DNA from: Leptospirales bacterium
GTDB taxonomy: Bacteria; Spirochaetota; Leptospiria; Leptospirales; Leptospiraceae
Length of the DNA stretch: 64,000 nucleotides
NCBI GenBank assembly: GCA_013297885.1
Contig: JAAFIR010000001.1
Location: 1 to 64,000, forward strand
Direction: 5' to 3'
This document shows positions 7,049 through 14,796 of the stretch, piece after piece (the first letter of the stretch is position 1; each line of letters opens with the position of its first letter). The notes beneath the pieces are model-generated. The model did no database searches. It saw only the letters and a program-made list of their open reading frames with translations, and was not told the DNA's origin. Position numbers and translations under genes: made by a program.

Positions 7049-7996
7049 TTGTCAAAAAATAAAAAAATCCTAAAACGATTATTATGGATATTTGCTATTA
7101 TCTTTATAGTTTTGAATCTTGTGGCAATTTTTCATTCATACAAATTCACTCATTTTGATGACAGTAAAAAAGAAAAAACTAAAGATCCGAAAAATTTAAC
7201 TATGGAACAAAAAATTTCAACTTTAATTTTTGGGATAAACAATCCTAAACCAATAAATGAAAAAACACCTTCATCCCAATTTGAAACAATCATATTAGAT
7301 AGTAACAAAAAAATAGAATGTTGGAATATTCAAACAATTAATCCAAAAGGAACAGTAATCCTATTTCACGGTTTTGCTGGAAGTAAATCTTCTATGCTAG
7401 ACAAAGCTGAAATTTTTAAAGAACTAGGTTTTAATACATTCTTAGTTGATTTTATGGGTTCAGGTGGTTCAGAAGGCAATCAAACTACAATAGGTTTTTT
7501 CGAAGCAAAGCAAGTAAAAACAAGTTTTGATTATTTAGCAAAAAAAGGAGAAAAAAATATTTTTCTTTTTGGAACTTCAATGGGTTCAGTTGCAATTATG
7601 AAAGCAGTTAGTGAGTATGGTATTAAACCAAAAGGCATTATTATTGAGTGCCCATTTGGTTCCATGTATAAAACAGTTTGTGCAAGGTTCAAGATGATGA
7701 ATGTACCAACTTTTCCAATGGCAGGACTTTTAGTTTTTTGGGGCGGAATTCAAAATAGTTTTTGGGCTTATAAGCATAATCCTATTGAGTATGCAAAAAA
7801 AATTACATGCCCCACACTTTTGATGTATGGACTACTGGACGAAAAAGTAAGTAAAGCAGAAATCGAAGAAATATTTTTAAATTTGGCTGGACCCAAAGAA
7901 TTAAAAATTTATAAAAATGCTGTACATGAAAATTATTTAACAAAATATAAAAACGAATGGAGAAATGATATTTCAGAATTCATTAAGAGAAAATGA
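7049..7996 (+). CDS. membrane-anchored alpha/beta hydrolase
   Basis: This 315-residue protein starts at TTG, with GAAGGA 8 bp upstream deciding the start. Residues 9-30 are an N-terminal membrane anchor, so the catalytic domain is probably extracytoplasmic. The hydrolase fold shows the oxyanion strand ILFHGFAGSK (about 104-113), the nucleophile elbow GTSMGS with Ser177, an acid in YGLLDEKVS (about 260) and a histidine in AVHENY (about 290). This is the S33/serine-aminopeptidase-like family of esterases and lipases. The substrate cannot be told. It appears monocistronic. Confidence 0.75.
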   Translation: MSKNKKILKRLLWIFAIIFIVLNLVAIFHSYKFTHFDDSKKEKTKDPKNLTMEQKISTLIFGINNPKPINEKTPSSQFETIILDSNKKIECWNIQTINPKGTVILFHGFAGSKSSMLDKAEIFKELGFNTFLVDFMGSGGSEGNQTTIGFFEAKQVKTSFDYLAKKGEKNIFLFGTSMGSVAIMKAVSEYGIKPKGIIIECPFGSMYKTVCARFKMMNVPTFPMAGLLVFWGGIQNSFWAYKHNPIEYAKKITCPTLLMYGLLDEKVSKAEIEEIFLNLAGPKELKIYKNAVHENYLTKYKNEWRNDISEFIKRK

Positions 7997-8071
7997 AAAG
8001 GACAACCTAACAAACCTGTTTAAAACAATTGTTTGCTATTTTCCAATTCTAAATCCACTGGACAGTTTCAA

Positions 8072-8162
8072 AATAAGAAAAATTAATAAAGTTATTCAAT
8101 TTACTAATCCAAAAAATGATGTTGCTTTAAAAAAAAATTTTGGAAATGAAGTAAAAAAGTGA
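8072..8162 (+). pseudogene. fragment of Rpn/PD-(D/E)XK transposase-family gene
   Basis: The codons read KIRKINKVIQFTNPKNDVAL then KKNFGNEVKK and stop. The phrase FTNPKNDVAxKKxFG is the hallmark N-terminus of Rpn-type recombination-promoting nucleases (putative transposases of the PD-(D/E)XK superfamily, normally 250-300 residues). Here the frame ends after about 30 residues and no start codon or catalytic region remains. It is a short relic of a mobile-nuclease gene. Confidence 0.5.
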
Positions 8163-8207
8163 TTTTATTTCTTTTTTAATTTTTTAGAATTAAAAAACCT
8201 TAAAAAA

Positions 8208-8597
8208 ATGAAAGAAATACGACCTAGGAATATGGAAGAATATAAGAATAAAACTTTTTCTATTGAAATCCTAAATAAGGGCGAAAAGTTACTTTATAAA
8301 GATATTGATTATGAAATCTTTTTTGACATAACATTCTTTCCTTTTACAACTTTTAATTTATATGAACTAAGTGATAATTTTAACAATGATTTATTTTCTC
8401 TAAAATTTGGGATTATTTTAGAAAGAATAATTAATTTTTTAATCGCCCATACAAAATATCTTATAATTGAATGTCGAAATATTAAAGATGCGAATTTTAT
8501 TACTGAGAATATTCAGGATAAAAAGTTAATAGATTTAAGTGAATGGGATTTAAAAGTATCTGAAAAGAATATTATCATTGAGAAAAAACTTATGTGA
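8208..8597 (+). CDS. hypothetical protein
   Basis: A 129-residue acidic/aromatic protein (ILNKGEKLLYKDIDYEIFFD, LIAHTKYLIIECRNIKD, IDLSEWDLKVSEKNIIIEKK). It has no signal peptide or membrane segment. An alternative start is the internal ATG that gives MEEYKNKTF. No family is recognised. It lies between an Rpn relic and a PilZ gene on the other strand, and its AT content is like its neighbours. Confidence 0.45.
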   Translation: MKEIRPRNMEEYKNKTFSIEILNKGEKLLYKDIDYEIFFDITFFPFTTFNLYELSDNFNNDLFSLKFGIILERIINFLIAHTKYLIIECRNIKDANFITENIQDKKLIDLSEWDLKVSEKNIIIEKKLM

Positions 8598-8643
8598 AAG
8601 AAAAATAAAATTAATATCTAATCAAAACCTATATGCAAAATAA

Positions 8644-9027
8644 CTATTTTTTTGCATTTGTATCTTTGAAAAAAACTTTGTGAATGTATTCTTGAATTAA
8701 ATTGTTTTCAATTTCAGGAAGTTCTTCATATCGAATTACAAAATCTTTTCCAGAACCTCTCGCAACCACTCCAGTTATATTTAAGTCATCATGACCTAAT
8801 TTGAAATTCACTTGTACTTTGTCACCGTTGTAAAGAGTAGTGGGGGATTGAATAGTCAAACCACCAGTTCCAAGATCAATCAAATTACAAGTATAAGGCC
8901 TTTGCTTATTTGAATTTAAAATAAAGCTAGCTGGTGTAGAAAGTCTAACTCTAGATTTTTTTCTTTTTTGCTTTTTAGTATCAAATACTACAAAAGATTG
9001 GTTAAATAATTGTTTTGCTTCAGCCAT
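8644..9027 (-). CDS. PilZ-domain protein
   Basis: The 127-residue protein carries a PilZ-like domain, a family best known for binding cyclic di-GMP. The basic N-terminal motif RKKSRVRL (about 22-29) leads into the barrel, and LIDLGTGGLTI (about 49-59) corresponds to the (D/N)xSxxG motif with Gly for the usual Ser. This could weaken nucleotide binding. The remainder (GDKVQVNFKLG, ITGVVARG, FVIRYEELPE) fits the barrel strands. It is divergent from pabBC with a 65-bp shared promoter region. Single PilZ proteins often tune motility or surface polysaccharide; that role is inferred. Confidence 0.75.
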   Translation of the reverse strand: MAEAKQLFNQSFVVFDTKKQKRKKSRVRLSTPASFILNSNKQRPYTCNLIDLGTGGLTIQSPTTLYNGDKVQVNFKLGHDDLNITGVVARGSGKDFVIRYEELPEIENNLIQEYIHKVFFKDTNAKK

Positions 9028-9092
9028 TTTTTTTAAACTCCAAAAGTTGGCTTATTATATGCAATTAAAAAATTTGTCAAGGCAATTCTTAA

Positions 9093-10772
9093 ATGGATTT
9101 AAAAATTTTATTGGAATTTAAAAATAAAGGCATTAATGCTTATGAATTTAAAAATCCAATTGAAATCATTGAGTGTAATCAATTTGATCAAGTTTTAGAA
9201 AAATTAGAAATTTTAGAGAGTTATGTCCGAATTGGAAAAATTTTAGCCGGTTTTATTAGTTTTGAATTTGGATATTATTTTTTTCCAAAACTAAATTTTC
9301 AAAAAAAATCTAAATTTCCTCTTTTTGTATTTGGTGTTTATGATGAATTTGTAGAAGAAAATAGAAAGGAAAAAAAGAATTCATCATTTCAAATCCTAAA
9401 TTTTGTTTCAGAAATTGATTTTGAAACTTACAAAAAATCCATATTAAATATTAAATCTAATATTGAAAATGGTGAAACTTATGAAGTCAATTTTACTTAT
9501 AAAAATTTTTTCAATTTTTATGGAGATGCAAAAAGTTTTTATGAAGAATTAAAAAAAAATCAGAGAACAGATTATTCTTCATATATTGAATATGAGGATT
9601 ATAAAATTTTATCTTTGAGTCCTGAATTATTTTTTGAAATAGAAAATGGAAAAATGAAAACTAAACCCATGAAAGGCACAACAAAAAATAATGAGATATT
9701 AAATGAAAAATTAATTTCTGAAAATCATATCATTGTAGATTTACTCCGAAATGATCTGGGTAAAATTTCTAAACTTGGTTCTGTAAAATTAAATTCCATT
9801 TTAAAAAAAGAAGAGTTCAAAACACTAAATCAATTTACCTCTGAAATTGAATCTGAGTTAAAAGAAAATCTTAGTTTTTTAGAAATCATGTCTGCAATTT
9901 TTCCGGGTGGTTCTATTACTGGGGCTCCAAAACAAAAAACATTAGAAATTATTTTAAATGAAGAAAATTCTGAAAGAGAAATTTACACTGGTGCAATTGG
10001 TTTTTATTCCAAAAATTTTTCAAAATTTAGCTTGGCAATAAGAACGATTCAAATAGAAAACGAAAAAGCAAAAATGGGAATTGGTTCTGGAATTGTTTAT
10101 GATTCTAATCCAGAAGAAGAATTTGAAGAATGTAGTCTAAAAACAAAATTTTTATTAAAATCAACTGATTTTGAAATATTTGAAACCATCCTATTTAAAA
10201 GAAATACTTTTTATTTTTTAAAAGAGCATTTAATTAGGTTTAAAAATTCTTCTGAAATATTAGGATTTGAATTTAATGAAAATGATTTTTATTCTAAACT
10301 ACAAAACTTAAATTTAAAATCAAATTCTAGAGTTAGAATATCTTTAAATAGAAAAAATGAACTAAATTTTCAGTCTAGTCAAGTAGATAAAAAAATTAGA
10401 ACAGGTAAAATCAAATTAGCAGAAGTAAAATTAAATTCACGAAATTTATTTCAATACCATAAAACTTCCATAAGAAAAATTTATAATCAATATCGAAATA
10501 AAGCAAATGAAAAAAATTTTACAGATTATATTTTTTTAAACGAAAAAGAAGAAATTACAGAAGGAACAATTTATAATTTGTTTATCAAACTAAATGGAGA
10601 ATTTTACACACCAAATATTCATTCTGGAATTTTAAATGGAATTTATAGACAAAAATTAATCGATAGAAAAATTCTTTTAGAAAAAAAGCTTTTTTTAGAA
10701 GATTTAAAAAGTGCAGAAAAAATTTATTTATGTAATTCAGTTAGAGGAATAATTCGAGTTGAGCTTGTTTGA
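9093..10772 (+). CDS. pabBC: fused aminodeoxychorismate synthase (PabB) and lyase (PabC)
   Basis: The 559-residue protein has two folate-pathway domains. Residues about 110-355 are the chorismate-binding domain, which aminates chorismate to 4-amino-4-deoxychorismate. They show ENGETYEVNFTYK, the PabB-type KPMKGT motif (about 191-196), HIIVDLLRND and FPGGSITGAPK. Residues about 362-559 are a PLP-dependent class IV aminotransferase-like lyase (FLKEHLIRFKNSSEILGF, EITEGTIYNLFIK) that releases pyruvate to give 4-aminobenzoate. The glutaminase subunit PabA is not in the window. The start is the first ATG after a weak ribosome-binding site. Confidence 0.85.
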   Translation: MDLKILLEFKNKGINAYEFKNPIEIIECNQFDQVLEKLEILESYVRIGKILAGFISFEFGYYFFPKLNFQKKSKFPLFVFGVYDEFVEENRKEKKNSSFQILNFVSEIDFETYKKSILNIKSNIENGETYEVNFTYKNFFNFYGDAKSFYEELKKNQRTDYSSYIEYEDYKILSLSPELFFEIENGKMKTKPMKGTTKNNEILNEKLISENHIIVDLLRNDLGKISKLGSVKLNSILKKEEFKTLNQFTSEIESELKENLSFLEIMSAIFPGGSITGAPKQKTLEIILNEENSEREIYTGAIGFYSKNFSKFSLAIRTIQIENEKAKMGIGSGIVYDSNPEEEFEECSLKTKFLLKSTDFEIFETILFKRNTFYFLKEHLIRFKNSSEILGFEFNENDFYSKLQNLNLKSNSRVRISLNRKNELNFQSSQVDKKIRTGKIKLAEVKLNSRNLFQYHKTSIRKIYNQYRNKANEKNFTDYIFLNEKEEITEGTIYNLFIKLNGEFYTPNIHSGILNGIYRQKLIDRKILLEKKLFLEDLKSAEKIYLCNSVRGIIRVELV

Positions 10773-10790
10773 AAAATGGATTTTAAAATA

Positions 10791-10916
10791 CTAGCGAAAA
10801 CGATCGAAACGATGTCAAAAAATTGCGTATGCAATTTTTTGACAAGAGTTGAGAGCGTGTTTTTTTGATGTAGGGAACTGTCGCGACTGTTCCCGACATG
10901 AAAAAAATTCGCCCAA
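10791..10916 (-). repeat. interspersed two-hairpin element, copy 2
   Basis: Inverted orientation. The closing stem pairs TTCGC 10908-10912 with GCGAA 10794-10798. Hairpin A is a near-perfect palindrome around GGGAACtGTCGCGACtGTTCCC with flanking T/A runs. Hairpin B is a perfect 14-bp stem, TGTCAAAAAATTGC 10813-10826 with GCAATTTTTTGACA 10831-10844, with loop GTAT. It lies between two converging genes. Confidence 0.8.
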
Positions 10917-10927
10917 ACTTTTTTAGA

Positions 10928-11374
10928 TTACATACCTGGAATTTTTGGAGCCTTTGGTAAATCTTTTGCTGATGGCATAGATGGAACTGAAGGTGCAGAA
11001 ACACCAGCAGCATTTGCAGTACAACCAGCAGCTTTTGAAGTTGCAGCTTGTAATTTTGCAGTTTGAGCTGGAGTCATTTCTTTAACTGAATCAGCATCAG
11101 CTTTAAGAGTTTTTAAATTATCAGCATCAGCTTTAAAATCTTTTGCTAAAGCTACTTTTTCAACAGCAGAAGCAGTTTTCATTTTGTCTGTTAATGCACA
11201 ATATTTTGTAACAAAATCTTCATAAGCTTTGATTTTAGAATCTCCACCATTTTCAACAGTTGCAGTAGTTTTTGCTTCTTCTTTCATTTCAGTTTTAGCT
11301 TCTTCTTTTTTACCACAGAAAGCTAATGAAATTGCTAATGTAGCAATTAGAATGTAATTAAATTTTTTAGACAT
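10928..11374 (-). CDS. small alanine/lysine-rich lipoprotein
   Basis: A 148-residue secreted protein with a signal peptide ending LAISLAFC (Cys20), a spirochaete-type lipobox. The mature part has an acidic/lysine spacer (EEAKTEMKEEAKTT), a helical middle (DKMKTASAVEKVALAKDFKADAD) with two later cysteines (in KYCAL and AAGCTANA), and a proline-rich tail (PSVPSMPSAKDLPKAPKIPG). It has a good AGGAG-like site and is transcribed alone. It is probably an abundant envelope lipoprotein; function unknown. Confidence 0.7.
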   Translation of the reverse strand: MSKKFNYILIATLAISLAFCGKKEEAKTEMKEEAKTTATVENGGDSKIKAYEDFVTKYCALTDKMKTASAVEKVALAKDFKADADNLKTLKADADSVKEMTPAQTAKLQAATSKAAGCTANAAGVSAPSVPSMPSAKDLPKAPKIPGM

Positions 11375-11591
11375 TTACATCTCCTTAATTAAACTATCAA
11401 TTTTTTATTTTGTTATCTAGTCAATTGTAAATTGAAAAAAGATTCGTATAATTTCTGTGATAAAAATTATTACTTGTCAATTTATTAAATTTTCTGAGAT
11501 GAAAAATAAATTTTTTTATAGAAACTATTTTTTAAAAATTTTTTTATTGAAAAGGTATTTACTTTTAATTCTAAAATTTAGAATATGTCAT

Positions 11592-12041
11592 ATGAATAGA
11601 AATGAGCTTAGCTTTAATACTTATGATGAAATTATTTTAGAGATAAATAATTTAAAGAAAAATGGCTATGAAATAGGAAGCAACTGGAATTTAGGTCAAA
11701 TTTGTAGGCACATTTCTTATTTTATGAAAGGCTCACTTGATGGATTTGAAAAAGAATTTCCTTGGATAGTTCGAGTTACTATTGGAAAATGGCTGAAAAA
11801 AAAACTTTTTTCAACAACTAGATCAAAACCAAATGGTCCCACAGATCCAAATGCAATTTTTCAAAGAGAAGATGATGATAACGAAGCAATAGAAATGGCA
11901 TTAAATTTATTAGAACGATTAAAAAATCAAACAGAGCCATTAAAACCATCTAGCATTTTTGGTGATCTTAGTAATGATGAATGGAATTATCTTCATAAAA
12001 GACACTGGGCTCAGCATTTAAGTTTTTTAATCCCTAAATAA
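11592..12041 (+). CDS. DUF1569-family protein
   Basis: The open frame begins at 11457, but the ATG at 11592 is preferred because the family-like sequence starts there (MNRNELSFNTYDEIILEI). The upstream 45 codons are a low-complexity K/F/L run. From this start the protein has 149 residues. Family-type landmarks are NWNLGQICRHISYFM (about 30-45), DGFEKEFPW, and the C-terminal HKRHWAQHLSFLIPK with histidines likely to bind metal in a DinB-like four-helix bundle. The biochemical role of DUF1569 is not established. Confidence 0.65.
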   Translation: MNRNELSFNTYDEIILEINNLKKNGYEIGSNWNLGQICRHISYFMKGSLDGFEKEFPWIVRVTIGKWLKKKLFSTTRSKPNGPTDPNAIFQREDDDNEAIEMALNLLERLKNQTEPLKPSSIFGDLSNDEWNYLHKRHWAQHLSFLIPK

Positions 12042-12044
12042 ATA

Positions 12045-12263
12045 TTATTTACTTCTTAAAACTAAAATTGGAATTTCAGCAGGACAATTAAATCTTAAAG
12101 GCAAAATTGACCAGCCAATTCCAGCAGATATAAAAACCAATTCTCCCAAATTAGAAATTTTTATTCCTTTATCAAATTCTTTATTTTTAACAGGAAGCAC
12201 AGGTGAATAATTCATAAAAGGAATTCTCACTTGTCCACCGTTCAGAAGGCTGAACTTGTTCAT
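12045..12263 (-). pseudogene. 3' fragment of a metallophosphoesterase gene
   Basis: The 72 codons encode LLNGGQVRIPFMNYSPVLPV and then ISNLGELVFISAGIGWSILP, which match the C-terminal end of YaeI-type metallophosphoesterases (GHTHGGQxxxP ... SxGxGxxxxPxRFxxxPEI). The metal-binding N-terminal two-thirds are missing and the GHTH preceding GGQ is replaced. It is a relic, facing the DUF1569 gene 3 bp away. Confidence 0.55.
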
Positions 12264-12394
12264 TTTTTTCCAAAATGAACACTACCTGAAGACTTAGGAC
12301 ATAAATCCATTTTTTTAATTTACAGTTTAATTTTTAATTGCAACTTAAATAATGTCAAGAATAATAAACTAGATTAAAAAATGAGATTTTTATT

Positions 12395-12904
12395 TTGATA
12401 GAAAACAAGCGAATTGAAATTTTAAATACAGTTAATAATTTAGAAATTATTATTACTCCAACTTTAAATTCTGGTGTTTTGACATGTTTATATTTTATTT
12501 GTATGATACCCTTGTTAGTTTATGATAAATTTTTTCCAAATTTATTTAACTTACCTGTTCTTGTAATTTTTCTAATATTAGTTTTTGAAATTTTGTGGCA
12601 GTTTTTTGGTGAAGAAAGACTTTTCCTAAATAATAATAAAATCTATATTGAAAAAAAAATTTTTGATTATGGATTAAAAACTGAAATTAACTTAATTGAA
12701 GTTAAAGATTTTAAAATTCCTAAAGATGATATTGAAGTAGCAATGGAATACCAAACTAAAAGATATATATTGGAATTTCTTCAGAAAGGAAAAATAGAAA
12801 TTCAAACAATTAATAAAAATTATACTTTTGGGAAATTCATAAATGATAAAGATGCAAAATTTTTAATCAATGAAATAAAAAATAAATTAAATAAATCTTC
12901 CTAA
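12395..12904 (+). CDS. hypothetical two-TM membrane protein
   Basis: The 169-residue protein starts at TTG (12395). Two hydrophobic segments (about 27-46 and 52-72, the latter LPVLVIFLILVFEILWQFF) are followed by an about 95-residue cytoplasmic part (NNKIYIEKKIFDYGLK, EIQTINKNYTFGKFI). This layout resembles small PH-like membrane proteins, but no family is recognised. Its 3' end overlaps that of the opposite-strand NeuB-like gene by 4 bp. Confidence 0.5.
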   Translation: MIENKRIEILNTVNNLEIIITPTLNSGVLTCLYFICMIPLLVYDKFFPNLFNLPVLVIFLILVFEILWQFFGEERLFLNNNKIYIEKKIFDYGLKTEINLIEVKDFKIPKDDIEVAMEYQTKRYILEFLQKGKIEIQTINKNYTFGKFINDKDAKFLINEIKNKLNKSS

Positions 12905-13854
12905 AACTTCAAATAATCCCAAGCTTCCAATTTAGATTTATCTTTTAAATGAATGGCTGGACGTTTAGAAATCATTGCACCGTTTTCAACACATAGACTT
13001 CTTCTTCCAAAAAATCTTCCATTTTTTTCTTGTTCACTTGGTTTAGTTCTTTTTTCACCAGTCATCAAAAATGATTTTTCTATCATTTCAGAAACTAATT
13101 TCATTTCTTCCGGATTTAAAGAAATTGTATGATCTGGTCCATTTAAATTTTTATCTAATGTAAAATGTTTTTCGATTACTCTAGCATTTTTACTCACAGC
13201 AATTGCAGAAGCTAAAAATCCTTCTGAATGATCTGAAAATCCAAGCACTCCATCAAAAAAACTTTCATACAAAGAAATTGTTTCTAAATTTAATTCATTT
13301 ATTGGAGTAGGGTAGAGGGAAACACAATACATCAAACAAAGCTCTTGCACTTTATCTCTTAATAATTCTAATGCTCTTGTAATTTCAAAAAGTTCAGCAG
13401 CACCACTAGATAAAAAAATTGGCTTATTTGTTTTAGAAACTTCAAGTAATAGTTCTGAATTTACAATATCTCCAGAAGCAATTTTAAATAATGGAACATT
13501 TAAAGATGAAAGTAAATTTACTGATTTTACATCAAGTGGAGTTGAAAAAAAAATAAGTCCTTCATTTTTTGCTGTATCTTGAAATATTCTATGTTTTTTT
13601 TCGTCTAGTTCATATTTTTTAAATATATCAAATAAAAATTTTGCTTCAATATTTTCTTTATCAATAAAATCTTCAGTTACATAAGATTGAAATTTAACAG
13701 CATCCACACCTGATTTTTTTGCAGCTGCAATTGTGCGTTTTCCAATTTCCAGATCATTATTATGATTAAGTCCAATCTCAGCGACTAAAAATGGTTTTTC
13801 AAATTTTGAAATTTTTTTATTTTCAATAATGATTTCTTTTTTAAAATTGTACAT
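12901..13854 (-). CDS. NeuB-like sialic/nonulosonic acid synthase, short C-terminus
   Basis: This 317-residue enzyme belongs to the NeuB/SpsE family, which condenses phosphoenolpyruvate with an amino-sugar to make nonulosonic acids for surface glycans. Residues about 22-265 are the TIM barrel: FLVAEIGLNHNND, VDAVKFQSY, FSTPLDVKSV, FKIASGD, FLSSGAA, GFSDHSEG, VIEKHFTLD and GPDHTISLNP. The C-terminal SAF/antifreeze-like domain, about 60 residues in full-length members, is cut to about 35 (RRSLCVENGAMISK, then DKSKLEAWDYLKF). The usual partners NeuA and NeuC are not in the window. Confidence 0.75.
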   Translation of the reverse strand: MYNFKKEIIIENKKISKFEKPFLVAEIGLNHNNDLEIGKRTIAAAKKSGVDAVKFQSYVTEDFIDKENIEAKFLFDIFKKYELDEKKHRIFQDTAKNEGLIFFSTPLDVKSVNLLSSLNVPLFKIASGDIVNSELLLEVSKTNKPIFLSSGAAELFEITRALELLRDKVQELCLMYCVSLYPTPINELNLETISLYESFFDGVLGFSDHSEGFLASAIAVSKNARVIEKHFTLDKNLNGPDHTISLNPEEMKLVSEMIEKSFLMTGEKRTKPSEQEKNGRFFGRRSLCVENGAMISKRPAIHLKDKSKLEAWDYLKF

Positions 13855-13936
13855 AATTTCCTCTATTTAATAATTCGGAATATTTAAGAATTGTAACAGG
13901 ACAAAACCTAAAAAACTTGGAATTGAAGGAAAGATT

Positions 13937-14389
13937 ATGGCTAAAGCAATTTTTAAAACCAACCAAGGTTCATTTACAATTGAACTAGACGAAGAAAAAG
14001 CACCTATCACAGCTGGAAATTTTATTAAATTAGTAAAAGATGGATATTATAACGGACTTTGTTTTCATAGGATTATTGAAAATTTTATGATACAAGGAGG
14101 TTGTCCAAAAGGAAACGGTACAGGTGGACCTGGATACAATATCAAAGATGAATTTCATCCTGAACTTAAAAATGCAAAATTCACTATTTCAATGGCAAAT
14201 GCAGGACCAAACACTGGTGGTTCACAATTTTTTATCAATGTTAGAGATAATTTTTATTTAGATAACCGACATGCTGTTTTTGGTAAAGTTACTGAAGGTT
14301 CAGATATTGTAATGAAAATTTCTGAAACAAAAACAGGTTTTCAAGATGTACCTGTTGAAAAAATTACAATGGACATTACTATCGAATAG
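13937..14389 (+). CDS. cyclophilin-type peptidyl-prolyl isomerase
   Basis: A 150-residue single-domain cyclophilin without signal peptide, so cytoplasmic. The active-site pattern is complete: [18 protein letters not shown] (catalytic Arg in FHR, Gln in QGG), [16 protein letters not shown] and [11 protein letters not shown]. It speeds proline isomerisation during folding. GAAGGAAAG lies just before the ATG. It is monocistronic; a two-hairpin repeat follows 17 bp after the stop. Confidence 0.9.
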   Translation: MAKAIFKTNQGSFTIELDEEKAPITAGNFIKLVKDGYYNGLCFHRIIENFMIQGGCPKGNGTGGPGYNIKDEFHPELKNAKFTISMANAGPNTGGSQFFINVRDNFYLDNRHAVFGKVTEGSDIVMKISETKTGFQDVPVEKITMDITIE

Positions 14390-14406
14390 CAATAGTATTT
14401 AATTTA

Positions 14407-14518
14407 GGGAGTTCCCATTCGCTACGCCAAATTTTTGGCTTCAAATGGTCGTGCTCTCAGTTCTGGTCAATATTTTGTTTTTACAAAATATTGACCCCAC
14501 TTCGATCACTAACTCTAG
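14407..14518 (+). repeat. interspersed two-hairpin element, copy 3 (covariant closing stem)
   Basis: The closing stem is GAGTT 14409-14413 with AACTC 14511-14515 instead of GCGAA/TTCGC, so both sides have changed together. Hairpin A has CCATT 14415-14419 with AATGG 14444-14448 and inner GCCAA/TTGGC. Hairpin B is a perfect 14-bp stem, GGTCAATATTTTGT 14465-14478 with ACAAAATATTGACC 14483-14496, loop TTTT. The remaining 280 bp to the next gene are AT-rich with no other feature seen. Confidence 0.75.
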
Positions 14519-14796
14519 TAATAAAGACTTACTTGATTTAAGTTAAAAAAGAAAGACTTTTTTTATTCAATTTTATTTAATATTATTCTATTCATACTAG
14601 CAAAAAACACAAAAAAAAATTATCTCATCATCATTAATAACTCAAGTATTTATTAATTAAGTTTAAAAAAGGATTTATTTCAAATTGATTAAATTTATAA
14701 AAAAATTGTATTTAAAAGAGTCTTTGGAAAAGTAAAATTTCAACATAATACTAAAATAATGCTTTTAGAATTAGAATCTAATTAAATATTTGAGAA

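Noticed and set aside
7965-8162. 65-residue ORF overlapping the hydrolase 3' end
   Set aside because: Only its last 30 codons resemble a family (Rpn nuclease stump); the first part is the hydrolase gene in another frame.
10783-11013. 76-codon minus-strand ORF across repeat copy 2
   Set aside because: It is the repeat plus an out-of-frame piece of the lipoprotein gene.
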